From: Sequoia sempervirens
Taxonomy: Eukaryota; Streptophyta; Pinopsida; Cupressales; Cupressaceae
Length of the DNA: 64,000 bases
Assembly (NCBI GenBank): GCA_007258455.2
Contig: VDFB02270651.1
Location: 704,531,360-704,595,359 of the forward strand
Direction: 5' to 3'
A model generated the notes under the pieces. The model did no database searches. It was not told the DNA's origin and worked only from the letters and a program-made list of their open reading frames with translations. The position numbers and the translations under genes are program-made. Shown in pieces: positions 12,013 to 23,700 of the stretch. How positions within the stretch are numbered: position 1 is the first letter of the stretch; each line of letters begins with the position of its first letter.

Positions 12013-13250
12013 CGGAAAAGGGGAAAGCAAAACTTTGGGAAAATTCCATTTTATAGTGGACCGCAGCATTCTTTAAATTGAGTGACCTCCTTTAGATTTT
12101 GGAAGAAGTCAACTCTTTGAAATGCACGCCTGGAACGTTGTGCGCTGGTTAGAAAAACAGCAATCAACTGGCGAATGCCAAACCCTGGGAGGCCAAAAAG
12201 CGCTAAATAAAACCCAATTCGGGATATGATCTGGCGCCCACTTTGTAATTCACGTTCGTAAGCCAACAGAAACAAGTTACGTTCAACCATACAATATCAC
12301 TACCTGTTAGCACATGATCTAAACTAGTAAACTTGCATTCAAATTATAGAAGTATGAAAAATAATCCATTCAAAAAATAATGGCACAATGTAAATTTTAT
12401 CAATATCATAAGAAAATAGAAAGGTCGAACAATGGCACAATCTATGAGTTCTTACAATAATCTAAACAATAAAAGGCCTAGTCTCTCCAAAAATCCTGTA
12501 ATTCTTAAACTAGTGGAACTTGAAAAACATGTAGCATGTAATATTTGAACTTGGAAGCCTTCTTCGAAAGCAAAGAGCAGTATTTATAGCGAGCCTTCCA
12601 CCTCTTGGAAAGCAGTAACTGAAAGGATTTTGAATCTGAGCAATGATGTCAAGGAAATGATTTCCCTAGGTTATTGTAACAAAAAAGATTCAGGCCACAA
12701 CATTTGGTCTCTCTCCATTTAGGTGCATCCCCTGTGAATGATGGCAATGGTCCCAGAAAAGTCTTGTACAAAAAATTTTCACCTCTTTGGATAGGTAGTT
12801 ATAACACGTGGTAGAATATCACAACTCATTGTTCACTTCATTCCTTGCTTTGAAGATATGTGTGGCAGAATTTTGATGCCTGTGATTGATTTACCCTTCC
12901 TTCATTGAAAGCTTGCATTGAGATGACATGTAGCAATAATGTTTATTATAGACACTACCTATGGTGTCTACCAAATCTTTATGCGAATGGGAGCTATGTG
13001 GCACGCGAGTAGGGACTGACAAGGAAGTGAATAGAAGCAATGAAAATAACCCACAATGAAGACATGTGGGAGCATAGTGGGGGAAAATAAAAGAGCAAGG
13101 AGAAAATTCCTTCAGAGAACGATGAGTGGACACATGGAAGAGGTTGCAATGACTATAAAAAAAGGGGCTAATGATATTCATTTGAAGGCATGGGCCGATA
13201 CTTAGCCAAAAACCAAACCCGAAGGGAGCATGGTGAATTTCGTATTCATA
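12013..13250 (-). repeat. Element B 3' LTR (left copy)
   Basis: It aligns along most of its length with 25444-26734, for example the shared words gtaaacttgcattcaaattatag, aaaaaataatggcaca, gaaaatagaaaggtcgaac and gggagcatggtgaattt. The right end reads ...attcata against ...attcaca in the partner. The left third (12013-12300) is diverged, with insertions or deletions, so the left end is approximate. It holds its own TATA box, CTATAAATAC on the minus strand (12590-12599). Confidence 0.85.
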
Positions 13251-13600
13251 GTTTTTGGTGACTATCAAGGGAATTTCACTTTGAGGAACGTGGAACCCAA
13301 AATTTTATTTGGTTCACAGACTAGAGTGCCATCCATTGGAGATAGAATTAGAGCCTGGAAAGGGCATCCTACAGGGGCGACCAGTCATCTTCGGATGGTC
13401 TCACTATATTGTGAAAATTTTCTTGCGCTCCAACTAGGTTGAGTGTTTCTTTATAAGGTAGTACCTCAGGTAAGCCGGTCCCTGCCTCACAATGGAAAAG
13501 TAGTTGCGTAAGAGGATGAATAGAACCTTCAATGCATGCTGTGGTAGGAGGATGGTTGAAACTCTAGAAAGTGGTTGGGTCTTGCTCATTTTCTTTAATT
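13251..13600 (-). other. Region between the 3' accessory ORF and the 3' LTR of element B
   Basis: No coding frame is convincing here. A polypurine tract should lie next to 13251 on the minus strand, but I see only a weak ACCAAAAAC, so the PPT is decayed or not recognisable. Confidence 0.4.
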
Positions 13601-16600
13601 CTTTCTACAATCTACTTAGATATGGTGATCGACCCATCTTCAAGAAATGGGGACGTCAGACCCATCTCGCTCAACTGGGAGAAATTTTCCTGCATGTCGT
13701 CCATTGTCTAGTTCAAAGTAGCTGCGATGAATTTAGTTCACTAGAAGGCCAAGTGGCAATGGATCAACTTGTTTTTCATCTAGGCAAAAATACCTGATTT
13801 TTGATTCCTGCCTTGACTAGGTCTTCATCAGAGATTGTATATAGCTTGCTAAGAAAACTCTTTGCTTCAAGAGCATTCTCTATGATGAACTATGGGAATT
13901 ATTCAATTGTTTCATGAACCTCTTGGCTCAATTTTGTTTCCTTCGAGATGAAATGGAGTGTTGGTTGTAGTGTTAGGAAAAAGGATTTAACCTTTTCCCA
14001 ATAAGAGATATATAGTTGCCGAGCTAATGGGATGAGGTATGGCTGCACAACAGAGGCTTAGAGAGAGCTCTTTAGAGAGGTTATCTTTATATCCTTTCAA
14101 TTGACATTCTCTGTTAATTCTGCATTCTCTTTTTTGCAAATACCAATTGCTCCCCGAAGCTACTTAGCTCTCTATACCAGTTCTCCTCAGCTTGGGCACG
14201 ATTCACCAATTTTGTGTCAAGAGAGGACTTTGTCTCTTGGAGCTCCCTTTCTAACTGGGCCTTTCGGCCTTCAAAGTCCATATGATTCTTTTCTAATTCC
14301 TACTCATATAGAGCACGTTGAGTTGCTAACTCTATATCATTTTGTTGCAAATTTTCCTCCACCAGGGTCAATTGGCTTTGATATTTTTGGTTCCTCACCC
14401 ATAGCTCGTTGATCAGTGTGGGGTCAATGGATTGGGACTTAATGAGTTCCTCTTAAAGTCTACTCTGCTCCAACTCTTCTACTCGCACTTTCTTAGACAA
14501 GCACGCAACTTCTGCTTCTAGTGATTTCTCCTTCGTTTCTAGAAAATTGACCCTTTCCTTCACAAGCTTTAGCTACTCCTCTTTTTTCTTCAATTGATGG
14601 CTAGAGCGAAGAAAATCAGTCATTACCACCCACTGCGTTTCCTCCATGAGTTCTTCCTTATCCTACAACTGAGTTGCAGCCAGATCAAGCCCCATGGCAT
14701 GCATGTTATAATCCCCTGGCAGCATCTCCCCATGTGGTTTGACAACATTCGGGTACATGGTGGTGAAATTTAGCATTTTTTGTGCTTCATTGTAAATTGT
14801 ATACACCTTAGACTCTGCCTCCTTTTTTCATCCTTCACTTTTTGCTTTTGGATCCTAAGGGCATGTGCTTCTTTCATAGCATTACCCTACACTATGAATT
14901 TGCTTGGTGATTGAACTATCCCACCTAGAATAGGTGCACCAAGAGGCAGGGAAAAAGGGAATACAAGTGTGGCAGGACCCTGCATTTTCTTTGGTGGGAG
15001 ATTGATAGTTTTTGGGGAGAAAAAGGGAACTTGCCATAGTTCAGTTTGAGAACTACCTGAAGGGCTCATCAGTTGCTGCGGTGATGGGATAGTCATAATC
15101 AAGTTTGTTTGCTGGGAAAATTGGGTTGGACCCGAGGTAGCAGTAGCAATAGGGCTACCCATGATGGTTCCTGAGCCTTCAATAAGAGAGGCAAGGAGAG
15201 ATTGAGCTGTGGTGGCTGGGGTTAAGGTTTGCAGAGGCATTAAGATAGATGGCCTTGTCTGGGAAAATTGAGAGAAACCTCCTTCAAACATTGTGGTAGG
15301 GGTAGAGAAGGTAGGGTTGACACTTGTGGTAATGGGCGCTACGGGAATGGAAAAGGATATTAAAGATTGAGAAGTGAGAGAAGGATTGAACGTTACCTGC
15401 TAACTAGATGTTGGCAGTGCTCTACTTGTCACTTGCTACTCACTCACTTGAAATTGCTGACTCACTATGAGCACTTGGCTTGTGGTGGCTCCTTTTGATC
15501 CTTCTCCCGCAATAGCATTAGTGTGTTTTCTTTTAGGGGGTGGGGAGTCTTTGATCTCCATAGTTTCTTGCTATTGTGGTTGGGAGCCCCTCGGTGCTTT
15601 TGAGGCCTAGGTAAGCGTTCGTGAAGCTGTCGACATATTTAGTCACACATTTGAAGTGATATAGGCAAACTGCCATGTGGACTTCCTCTTTTTCTAAGCA
15701 GAGGATGTAGATGTATCGGATTCCTCCTTCACTTCCTCTTCTTCTTCATCAAGGTCATTGCTTCTGCTACTGCTTAAGTCGGAAGTAGGATGCTCCTCAT
15801 CCCACAACCTATCAAACTCTTCATCATCCCACACACTTTCATAAGATGTGTCAAGTTGTTTTGTCTCATGGTGATACATCTAGAATGCTCTAATCCTTTC
15901 ATTAGTCCATTCCTCTTCATTTCTCAACTTATTGTACAAAGATTTTCCCATTTTGGTGTTCTCATCATATTCCGCCTCGGTGAAATAGAACTTATGTGAT
16001 GGTAGCCTATTGTCTTCTATGGGAATATGAATCGGATTAACCAATAATTCATCTTCATCCTCTAGCAGGCTACGCCTCCGCTCCTAGTAAGGATGAGGGT
16101 TGTGATTTTCCTTGAGATGTTCATATGGTAGATCATTGAAAGTGTTGTAATCCCACTTTTTGTAGATCCTTACCAACCCTAAATGAGCCATTTTATCCTA
16201 CAACAATAGGTGTGTCTACTTCTTTTGCATGGCCACTATTTTGAAACTTTGCGAACAGGTGAAGAATCCCTTCCTCTTGACCTTTTTCCCACTATAGAAG
16301 GTAATATCACTAATGCACACCTTCCAGAACAATTCAAGGGCCAACACTCGATTAGTCACACATGCCAGAAGGTGAAATGGTTCATCGGTGAAGCCTCACA
16401 TCCAAATGAATTTGAAATCCACTCTAAAGAACCAATCACATATGGGAGTGAAGTTCTGCATATACTATGTCTATGTCAGAGTGATTCGATTAATACTATC
16501 CTCTCTTTACAAATATTGCAAAATTGGAGTTAAGAAATAATACAAAAATGTATAATAACCAAAAGTGGAAGAGAGGAGAGGAGTCCATATAAAAACTCAC

Positions 16601-17804
16601 TTTCTTCTATTCCTTTTGTCAAAAATGGACAATTTCACTTGCTTATCAAAGAAATTCGGGTTATAATGCAAAAACATATGAGCGAGATAGGAAAGAAATT
16701 TGAACTTCCATTTAACCTAGTAATTGTTGATTTTCTCTATCATTTTCTTTGCAAGGTACTCTGCAAAATCATACCAGAAATACGATTTGCCTATGAAATT
16801 GGAAAATTGGGCCTAATTGAAATGTGTTCACCTCCTTGTCATTGTCTAGACCTAAAACAAACACCATCATTGAAAAAAGCATCTTGTAGGTCTTTTGGGA
16901 AAGTGTCATTTTGTGCCAAAATTTTTGGTGGTTTCCCCTACTCTGCTTCAATCCTTTGGGTTTCTTCATTATAAAACTCCATAGGCTTATTCTTGGTGCT
17001 CCATATATGATCCCCCTATGTAGGATTGAATGCCTCCATTAGTATCCCTCTGCTCTTAGGATCAAGAATTCATAGCATATTCTAGATGACTACCAAAGTG
17101 ATGTTAACTGATAGGGTATGGCCCTCGATGGTGTTAGTGCTTGGGTTGAAATGCTTAACAGTCGCATCGACCAATTCTGGGAAGTAGTGCAAAAATGGGA
17201 CCATATATTGAGGGACCCCACTGGACCATACTTTTTTTGTTGTTGACATTGCCTTTATGGACACCTTCATTCGTTCATAGGTTGCTTCCCTCAATCCTTT
17301 AGGGTTTTTTGCAAGGAATGGATAATGAATATTATCCTAGTCTTCTTGAATTAAGCTTTGGTCTTTGTAGCTTTTGGGCCTATCTATCTCTTTTGTGTTT
17401 TCCCACCTTGGCTTGTTAGGAATTCCTAGTGTGGCATAAGAAATGTTTTCAAAAATATCGACAACTGGTACCCCTCGCATGGCTCTAAATTAGCTTTTTG
17501 TTGCCCCTCCTTGTAATTCCTGGCTTGAACTTTCTGCCATTTTTCTTTCTGGGAAGCTTTTGCTAGCTTGAGTTTTTCTGCAATTTTATCTCAGCTCTGG
17601 CTCTAGACTAGAAATTTCTTTTTCTTTGGGCAGCGTATTTGAAAATACCTTTTAAGTGTTCAAAGATTTCACATGCAACTCTTAGCTATTTTCTCTCAAG
17701 GTGGTAGACGAGAGTTACCTTTTTTTCATTTAATTCGGCATGTACCACCTACCCTTGGCTTGTATTGCCAACCCTTGGCTTGTGTGAGATGAATCACTTG
17801 CCAT
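13600..17804 (-). pseudogene. Element B accessory sense ORF (function unknown): acidic segment, low-complexity linker, coiled-coil tail
   Basis: I do not recognise this protein. A possible start is MASDSSHTSQG at 17804, in the same frame as a clean piece at 17294-17082 (REATYERMKVSIKAMS...). A charged piece follows at 15879-15694 with a run of Asp/Glu (NDLDEEEEEVKEE). Next come a Lys/Arg patch (PPPKRKH near 15530), a Ser/Thr/Pro/Gln-rich linker (15291-14887) and a heptad-like tail (KAQLERELQETKSSLDTKL near 14260-14200). It lies in the element's sense between integrase and 3' LTR. Frames change at least twice (the phase differs between 17294, 16969 and 15879) and stops are common. Amino-acid bias and continuity argue that it once was coding. 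Confidence 0.6.
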
Positions 17805-18416
17805 TTTGATGTGACAAGAATTCCTAATTACAATTAGCAACTATATTGTATAGTGGGATTTTCTTGGAAATTGAGCCAATGCTTTGCTAGTAGCTTAGGC
17901 ATTCGTATGCATTGGCAATTAATATCCTAAAAGGAATGATTAAGCCAAAGATGTGATCAACATTTGAAAAGATATGAGCTCTACCTCAGAATAAGCAAAA
18001 CACCTAGAGAATGACACCTCAGTCCTTAGCCATGCATAACACCACCGATTGCTGCCACCAGCTTAGGCTAATTAATTATCCCTTATTAGTTTTAAATGCA
18101 ACAAACCATACTCCGTAGATGCAACTGGGTGGGAAATTCGAGCAAGTCTAGGCACAACTTTCAAGTTGGTACTCAATTAACATCATGTTTATTGTAAGCA
18201 AATTACCACACATTTCCTCAATTTTTTTATAAATAGACATCTAAGCAGTAGTAAAATCACACTTAGTGATTAGAGAAAATTTGGTAGTAGGCCATTGGTT
18301 TAGCAGTTTGGCATTTGCAGTGCGTAGTGTTTTCATAGGCTAGACTTAGGTGCTTTGCAGGGGTAGTTTTAAGGTATTCATAGAGAATCTGATAGGATGA
18401 ACACCCCAATTAGGCT
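17805..18416. promoter_or_regulatory. Divergent intergenic region between the two accessory ORFs of element B
   Basis: The two accessory ORFs point away from this 0.6-kb stretch: sense ORF to the left, antisense ORF to the right. It has no coding frame. The plus-strand TATA box is at 18228-18236; no equally clear TATA box is seen on the minus strand. Confidence 0.5.
18228..18236 (+). promoter_or_regulatory. TATA box of the antisense ORF in element B
   Basis: The plus strand reads TTTTTTATAAATAGACATC, a strong plant-type TATA box. It lies about 190 bases upstream of the first usable ATG (18417) of the antisense ORF. Confidence 0.6.
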
Positions 18417-19040
18417 ATGCCACATAAGTCTCAGACTGCTTTCTTAGGTGAAATTTCTACCAGGTGCTTAAAAAGGATGACAAAGAACAAGCACTTGCTA
18501 TCAATCATAGCCATAAAATGGGTCTTGGGATGAGACTTCCTTGAGTATGAGGACAAATATAGAGTTAACACTGATGTGTGCTCACGTTTTGTTGCCTCCA
18601 TGCTAGATATAGGAGTTCCTAAGCCGTTGATTTTACATCTAGTAAAGGAAGTTTTCCCTAAGAAGTACTTGAACGACCTAGGGGAGGTCATTGCAAATGC
18701 TACACATAGTGGGGGAATTCTGACTATGAGCGACCTTCGGAGGTTTATAGAAGAGGACGCAGTTGTGTTGTGGCTACCATTTTTGAGTGGCTTTCACCTC
18801 CAATCGCAAGATGAGCATCGCCAGAGGGTAACACGAGCCTCCCACTTCTTGTTTCATATCTACATTATGGTTCCATTCTATGACATCGACTGGTAAACAG
18901 ACTTCAGGAACCTGGTGTTCCCTCCACCTGCTTATGCTCCTTTGGATGATGTTGCTACTGTTGATAATGCCCCTTGTGGATGAGGATATTGTGGATGTTG
19001 TCATTGATGCGTCCATTGTTGCTACCCATGCCATGAATTG
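18417..19040 (+). pseudogene. Element B antisense ORF (aORF), function unknown
   Basis: It opens with ATG at 18417 (MPHKSQTAFLGEIST). One frame runs to 18896, interrupted once by TGA (18525 region, probably from TGG). A well-formed stretch follows: LDIGVPKPLILHLVKEVFP, then EVIANATHSGGILTMSDLRR, then a block with VVLWLPFLSG. After TAA at 18897 the reading resumes (TDFRNLVFPPPAYAPLDD) and, after one frameshift near 18975, ends with an acidic tail (VDEDIVDVVIDASIVATHAMN, TGA near 19040). That gives about 207 residues. Antisense ORFs between integrase and 3' LTR are known in Tat-branch elements such as maize Grande; I infer this is one. Its function is unknown. Confidence 0.65.
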
Positions 19041-19499
19041 AAGACTCATTTTTTTTCCTTTTTGCTTTCTAAAAATATTATAGTAATTAGTTTTTTTTTG
19101 TATACATTCCTAAAAAAGGCATTTCACAATATATATAAAAGAAGCAGAATAGAATTATATACTTTTGGAAGTGTGACCATTGAGCCATTTTGAAAATGTA
19201 AATATCAAAGCATATAGAATGAAAATATATCTTTATCTAACCATCTTGTTGTCTGCTTTGGCTTCTACAACTGAGTCTTCTTTTCTTTTTCAGCATGTAT
19301 GTATGGATTCAATTTCACATGTGGGTGTTTAATTTTTTGCTCCTTTTAGCTATGAGTTTATTTCCTTATTCTCTATAATCAACGGGTTACCTACTCTTTT
19401 CTACCTCGAACCATAGAATAAATAAAAAGACCGGCCAACAAAACAAAAGGGAAAGAAGGAAAAGCATTATAAACATATTTATATGGGTATGGTAAGCAA

Positions 19500-20700
19500 G
19501 CTTAATTAAATAGTTTCAGGTGAATTCTATTGACCAGAATTCCCAATGCTTCTTTTTCCATAGTTTCTAACTCATATGCATTGTGTTCTTCACATTGAAT
19601 TATTTTGAACGAGCCTTCCCAAAGGCTGTCAAACTTTCTGTGCTAACCTAGCTTCGTAACCCTCTCATTAAATTTTAGCACTAAGTCTTTGTACTTTAGA
19701 AATTGATCGAACGCTTTCTTGTCAAACCACCTTTTAACCACTTGTTTGTGGTTAGTCATGGTTGTTAGGGAATTTTCCATTTTCTTCTGTACTTCTACCA
19801 ACTCAACTAACCACACCTCCATTGCGTCATTTTCTCCACTTCAAGAGATTTTAGCAATTGCAATGCTGAAATCTCCATAGAGATAGGCAATAACACATTT
19901 TTTCCATAAACTAGCTCATACAGTGAAGTCTTGAGGACTTGCTTTAGAGCTATGTGGTCTTCCCACAATGTTGTTCAGAGGTTTTTTATGCCATTCCCTT
20001 TGGTATTTTGACCCGATTCTTTTGAGGAGTCAGACCAAATTCTTGTTTGTCGACTCGGCTATGCCATTCCCCTATTGGTAGTAGTTTGATGATGTTTTAA
20101 GGAATATTCCATGCATAAGTGTGAATTGAATTACCTTAGAGCCCAAGAAAGCTTTAGCATTGTCAGAGATGATATTTTTTGGCAGGCTGAATCTCGTCAC
20201 TAGTTCTTCTAGGAAATCCACTATCTCTGCCTCTATCACATTCTTTAGTGGCATAACTTTGGTCCCTCTTATGAAGTAGTCAGTGGCCATCAAGATCCAT
20301 TTATGTCCTATGCTAGAGGCTAAGTTGATCATTTCGATGAAATCAAAACCCCATTGTGTGAATAGCTCATCAACCACTATCGGATTGAGAGGCATTGCAG
20401 AATTCTTTCTTCTTCCTACAAAAAACTAACATTCCTTGTAATTTTTCATCAAGGAGTAGGAATCATTGAATAGCACCGGCCAAAAGTACCCCGTACACAT
20501 GATTTTGATGGTGGTTGTCTTTGTGGAGTAATGCCCGCCTGCAGAACTGTTGTGGTAAGTGTTAAGAATCCTTTTTGCTTGCTCTATGGTAACACATCAC
20601 AACAAAATGTTGTTAAAATTTCTCTTATTCTATTCGCCAGCCAACAACCTTTGGACTCCAACTCATTCATTATGACTACCTCTGGATGCTCTTCTTCAGT
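19500..20700 (-). pseudogene. Element B integrase
   Basis: Integrase would insert the cDNA into the genome. On the minus strand a broken HHCC zinc-finger region (GGHYSTKTT..., YKECQFF, 20700-20410) precedes the catalytic core: WGFDF (20350-20335, first Asp), ATDYF (20285), FLEELVTRFSLPKNIISDNAKAF (20220-20150, second Asp) and FLKTSSNYY (20095-20075). The third acidic residue falls in a region broken by a stop. The C-terminal GPF/Y-type part is readable at 19660-19505 (KFDSLWEGSFKI, ELETMEKEALGI). The core is well conserved in wording, but stops and frameshifts inactivate it. Confidence 0.88.
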
Positions 20701-20730
20701 GGCTATTTCTCCATCATGTGCACAGTATTC

Positions 20731-22060
20731 TCACAACCCTCTTCCCTGAACGATCTTGGTAGGCTTAACCTCAATGTCATACTCGAGGATCTTGGTGATC
20801 CAATTGGCTCTTTTCTCGATGATTTCTCCTTCCATGATGTATTCGAGCACACTAGAATGTGAAACATAGACAATCACCTTATTACAAGATATTAAGTGTT
20901 GGAACTTCTTGAGACCCTTAACTATTGCAAACACTTGCCTCTCCACAAAGTTGTAGTTTGTCTCATATTCCTTTAGGGTCTGGGAGTGAAATGCTATCGA
21001 ATTTTCTCCCTTGCCCTCATCATATTTATGAGTTAAGACAGTAGCAATGCTTGACTTGCTCTTGAATACATACATTATGAAGTCCTTTGATAAGTTTGGG
21101 TTGACCAAAACATGAGCGGGAGAGATAGCATCCTTGAATTTCTCAAAGGCTTCTCTAGCTTCTTTTGTCCATTTAAATGTTTGATCCTTTTTTGGCATTA
21201 GGGTAATTGGCCTAATTATTCCTGTAAAATCAAAAATAAATTTGCTAACAAAATTCATCTTTCCCAAGAAGGATTGGATGCCTTTCTTGTTGACTAGGAG
21301 AGGAAGCTCTTTGATTGCTTTCACCCACTCAGGATCAATTGAAATCCATTCTTTCGACACCACGTTCCCTAATAGCTTGCCTTGAGGAACTATGAAGACA
21401 CATTTTATTGAGTTCAGGGATATCTCGAACTCCTGGCATTTTTTGAAAACCATCTCAAGGTGATCAAAATGATCATCTTTGGATTTGGAGAACACCGTCA
21501 GATCATCCAAATAGATTAGGATAATCTTGTTAATTAGTTCACTAAAAGCAATATCCATTTCCCACTGGAAGGTGGCTCCTATGTTTGAGAAGCCAAATGG
21601 AATCTTAGCGTATGCAAATGTTCCCCACTTGGTAGTGAATGTTGTCTTATGTTGATCCTCCTCTTTGACTCAGATCTAATTGTAACCAGAGAATCCATCT
21701 AACATGGAGAACATCTCTGATCTTTCCACCATTTGTAAGATTGACTCCATTGAAGGTAGCGGGTAATGATCCTTTAGGGATGCTCTATTTAGGTCCTGAA
21801 AGTCTACACATAGATGGATATCTCCATTCTTCTTTTGGACCAGGACCAAATTGGATACCCATGAGCTATGCTTAATCGAGAAGACAATTCATGATTGGAT
21901 TAGTTTTGTTAATTCTTGCGCCATTAGTGCTTCAATCTTGGGATTGATTGGCCTTTGTTTTTGGTAGATAGGTTTTTCACCTTCCACCAACTCTATTGTG
22001 TGTTGAATGATATCATGATCATATCCCTTGAGGTCATCATATGACTAGGCCACCACTCCA
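20731..22060 (-). pseudogene. Element B reverse transcriptase and Ty3-type RNase H
   Basis: One frame covers RT and RNase H. RT shows HSSWVSNLVLVQKKNGDIHLC (21875-21815), DFQDLNRASLKDHYPLP (21810-21760), FSMLDGFSGYN (21715-21685) and the catalytic IYLDDL at 21518-21500. The 275-codon open part (21558-20731) goes on through the thumb (QSFLGKMNFVSKFI) and the connection (FKWTKEAREAFEKFKDAI, 21185-21130). In the RNase H, YVFKSKSSIATVL (21078-21040) has Lys where the first catalytic Asp is expected, and YVSHSSV replaces the usual Y..DH word, so this RNase H looks inactive. It runs into integrase below 20731. Confidence 0.92.
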
Positions 22061-22236
22061 TATTTTTCACAAAAGTCAATAAGCCTTTCTTTATCATGAT
22101 GAGGGACATCCTTCCTGACTTTGAGCTTTCTTCCATGTCTGATCTGAAGGTCCACAAAGTCACCTTTGTCTGCTAAAAACTTCCCTTTGTCATTTCTTGC
22201 ATCATCACAATCAAAAAGATTTTTGAGAGTGACCAA
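22045..22236 (-). pseudogene. Element B linker between the upstream RNase H and RT
   Basis: An open, charged segment (DARNDKGKFLADKGDFVDLQ, then LKVRKDVPHHDKERLIDF) in the same frame as RT (21558) and as the 23202-22768 segment. The sequence DYDDLKGYD/HDIIQHTI follows just before RT. It probably corresponds to the pre-RT region of the polyprotein. No catalytic motif is seen. Confidence 0.6.
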
Positions 22237-22379
22237 TCCCTTTGGAAGCTTGTTGGATTTTAGCTAAATAATTTGTCCTTCATAAGCTTCGACAATCTTC
22301 AGTTGGAGTTGTTCAGCAAATTATTTTGACTGCTAGATGAATGAGGCAATGTGTTCATCACTATCCAACACTTACCATC

Positions 22380-22860
22380 TTTGGTGATTGTTCAGAATCG
22401 TCGATCGGACTATTACTTGTACGAAGTTTTTTTTGTGAATGAGATCAGAGGAAGGATCAAAATGGGATCCGATTGATGCCATGCGATCCACGTTTGTATT
22501 CTAATCTCGGGGCACCATCTGAATGTTGAAAGCTTCAAAACCCTCAATTAGGTCCCAAACTCGATGTCTATAGGATCGCATGTAGACATTCTTGGCCACA
22601 AAAATTCATCAGACTTGATTGAATACTAGTTCAGAATCTTTGAACACCATTAGTTACTTTATGCCCATCTATTTCACAAGGCTAATACCTTGCACTAGTC
22701 CTTCATATTCAAATTCATTGTTCGAGCAAGAAAACTAGAAGCGGAAAGACCTCAGTGTCTTTTCATTCTATGGGGACATTAAACACATCCCGGCTCTTGC
22801 TCCATTCTTGTAGCTTGCTCTATCAAAATGCAGAGTCCATAACTTTGAGGTTTGACCATT
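22380..22860 (-). pseudogene. Element B additional RNase H domain, located upstream of RT
   Basis: RNase H removes RNA from RNA-DNA hybrids. Four acidic positions can be lined up on the minus strand: LHFDRASYKNGA (22830-22795, first Asp), NNEFEYEGLVQG (22720-22690, Glu), FKDSELVF (22650-22625, Asp) and VPRD.NTNVDRMAS (22515-22475, last Asp). This VPR-x-N-x3-D word is typical of the archaeal/plant type RNase H rather than the Ty3 type. Stops (after MCLMSP, after RF) break it. It precedes RT in the polyprotein, while the Ty3-type RNase H follows RT at 21078-20760, so the element had two. Confidence 0.78.
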
Positions 22861-23700
22861 CTTTGGTTTTTCATCAAGCTTCAGGAGGACTAGATCTTCA
22901 TTGTAAATGAAATAGGTGCCCAGTCTGGTAGCATGGTAGTTTCTAAAAGGGTCAGTATCTATATGTTCACTCAAGAGAACATCTTCTTGATCATCTCTAT
23001 CTCTAGTCACTTTTTCATCTTCTAGTAGCTCGGTGCAATACATTTCTTGCTTGATGATAGAGGTATGTGTGGATTCAAAGTTGATCATGGCATCATTGGC
23101 TACATGTTTCGAATGTAAAGCTTCAAATTCTATCTTCATCTTCACACCATGCTTGGTCCTAAGGATCAAATGTGACCAATCCAGGTATAGGTATCCACCC
23201 ACTTTTGAAGTAAATTCTCAAGATAGGAAGAGGCTAAACATGGGGGGAACATCTATGATCATAGTGTCTTGCAACACTGTGATACTAGGGCAAGAAAATA
23301 GGGTCAAGGGGAGTTCCTTGGTGATACCTATATTTGTGACTCTATTTCCATCAAGTTGCATTACCCCTCTTTTTAAGGGTTCATAGCTGATTCCTAAGGC
23401 TTCGGCTATTTTTTTGGAATAACTGTGGTGCTAGCTTCAAAATCAATCATGGCATTGTGTAATAATTTATCCCCTATAATGAGAGTTAAGAAGAAGGGTT
23501 GAGTCTTTGAATTATCTCTTACTTCAGTAGGGGCTTCTGTTGTGCTATTTGTAAGAACTTTGGCAGAAGATGGTTGATCAACAACCCTTGCTTTGGGAAA
23601 TTGCTCCATTGGCATTGCACTCACATCTTCTTGGAGAGCCTTCTATAATAGTGTTTTCTATTTTGGGATGGCTAGAATATCCCACAAAGACACATTAGTG
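22861..23700 (-). pseudogene. Element B aspartic protease region
   Basis: The 72-codon frame 23624-23406 contains LIIGDKLLHNAMIDFEASTT, where FE replaces the SG expected after the catalytic Asp (ID-S-G-AST), so the active site is lost. The downstream protease part is shifted by frame and full of stops (23400-23210). It becomes readable again as GGYLYLDWSHLILRTKHG at 23202, where it leads into the linker before the additional RNase H. The gag-protease border near 23700 is approximate. Confidence 0.75.
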
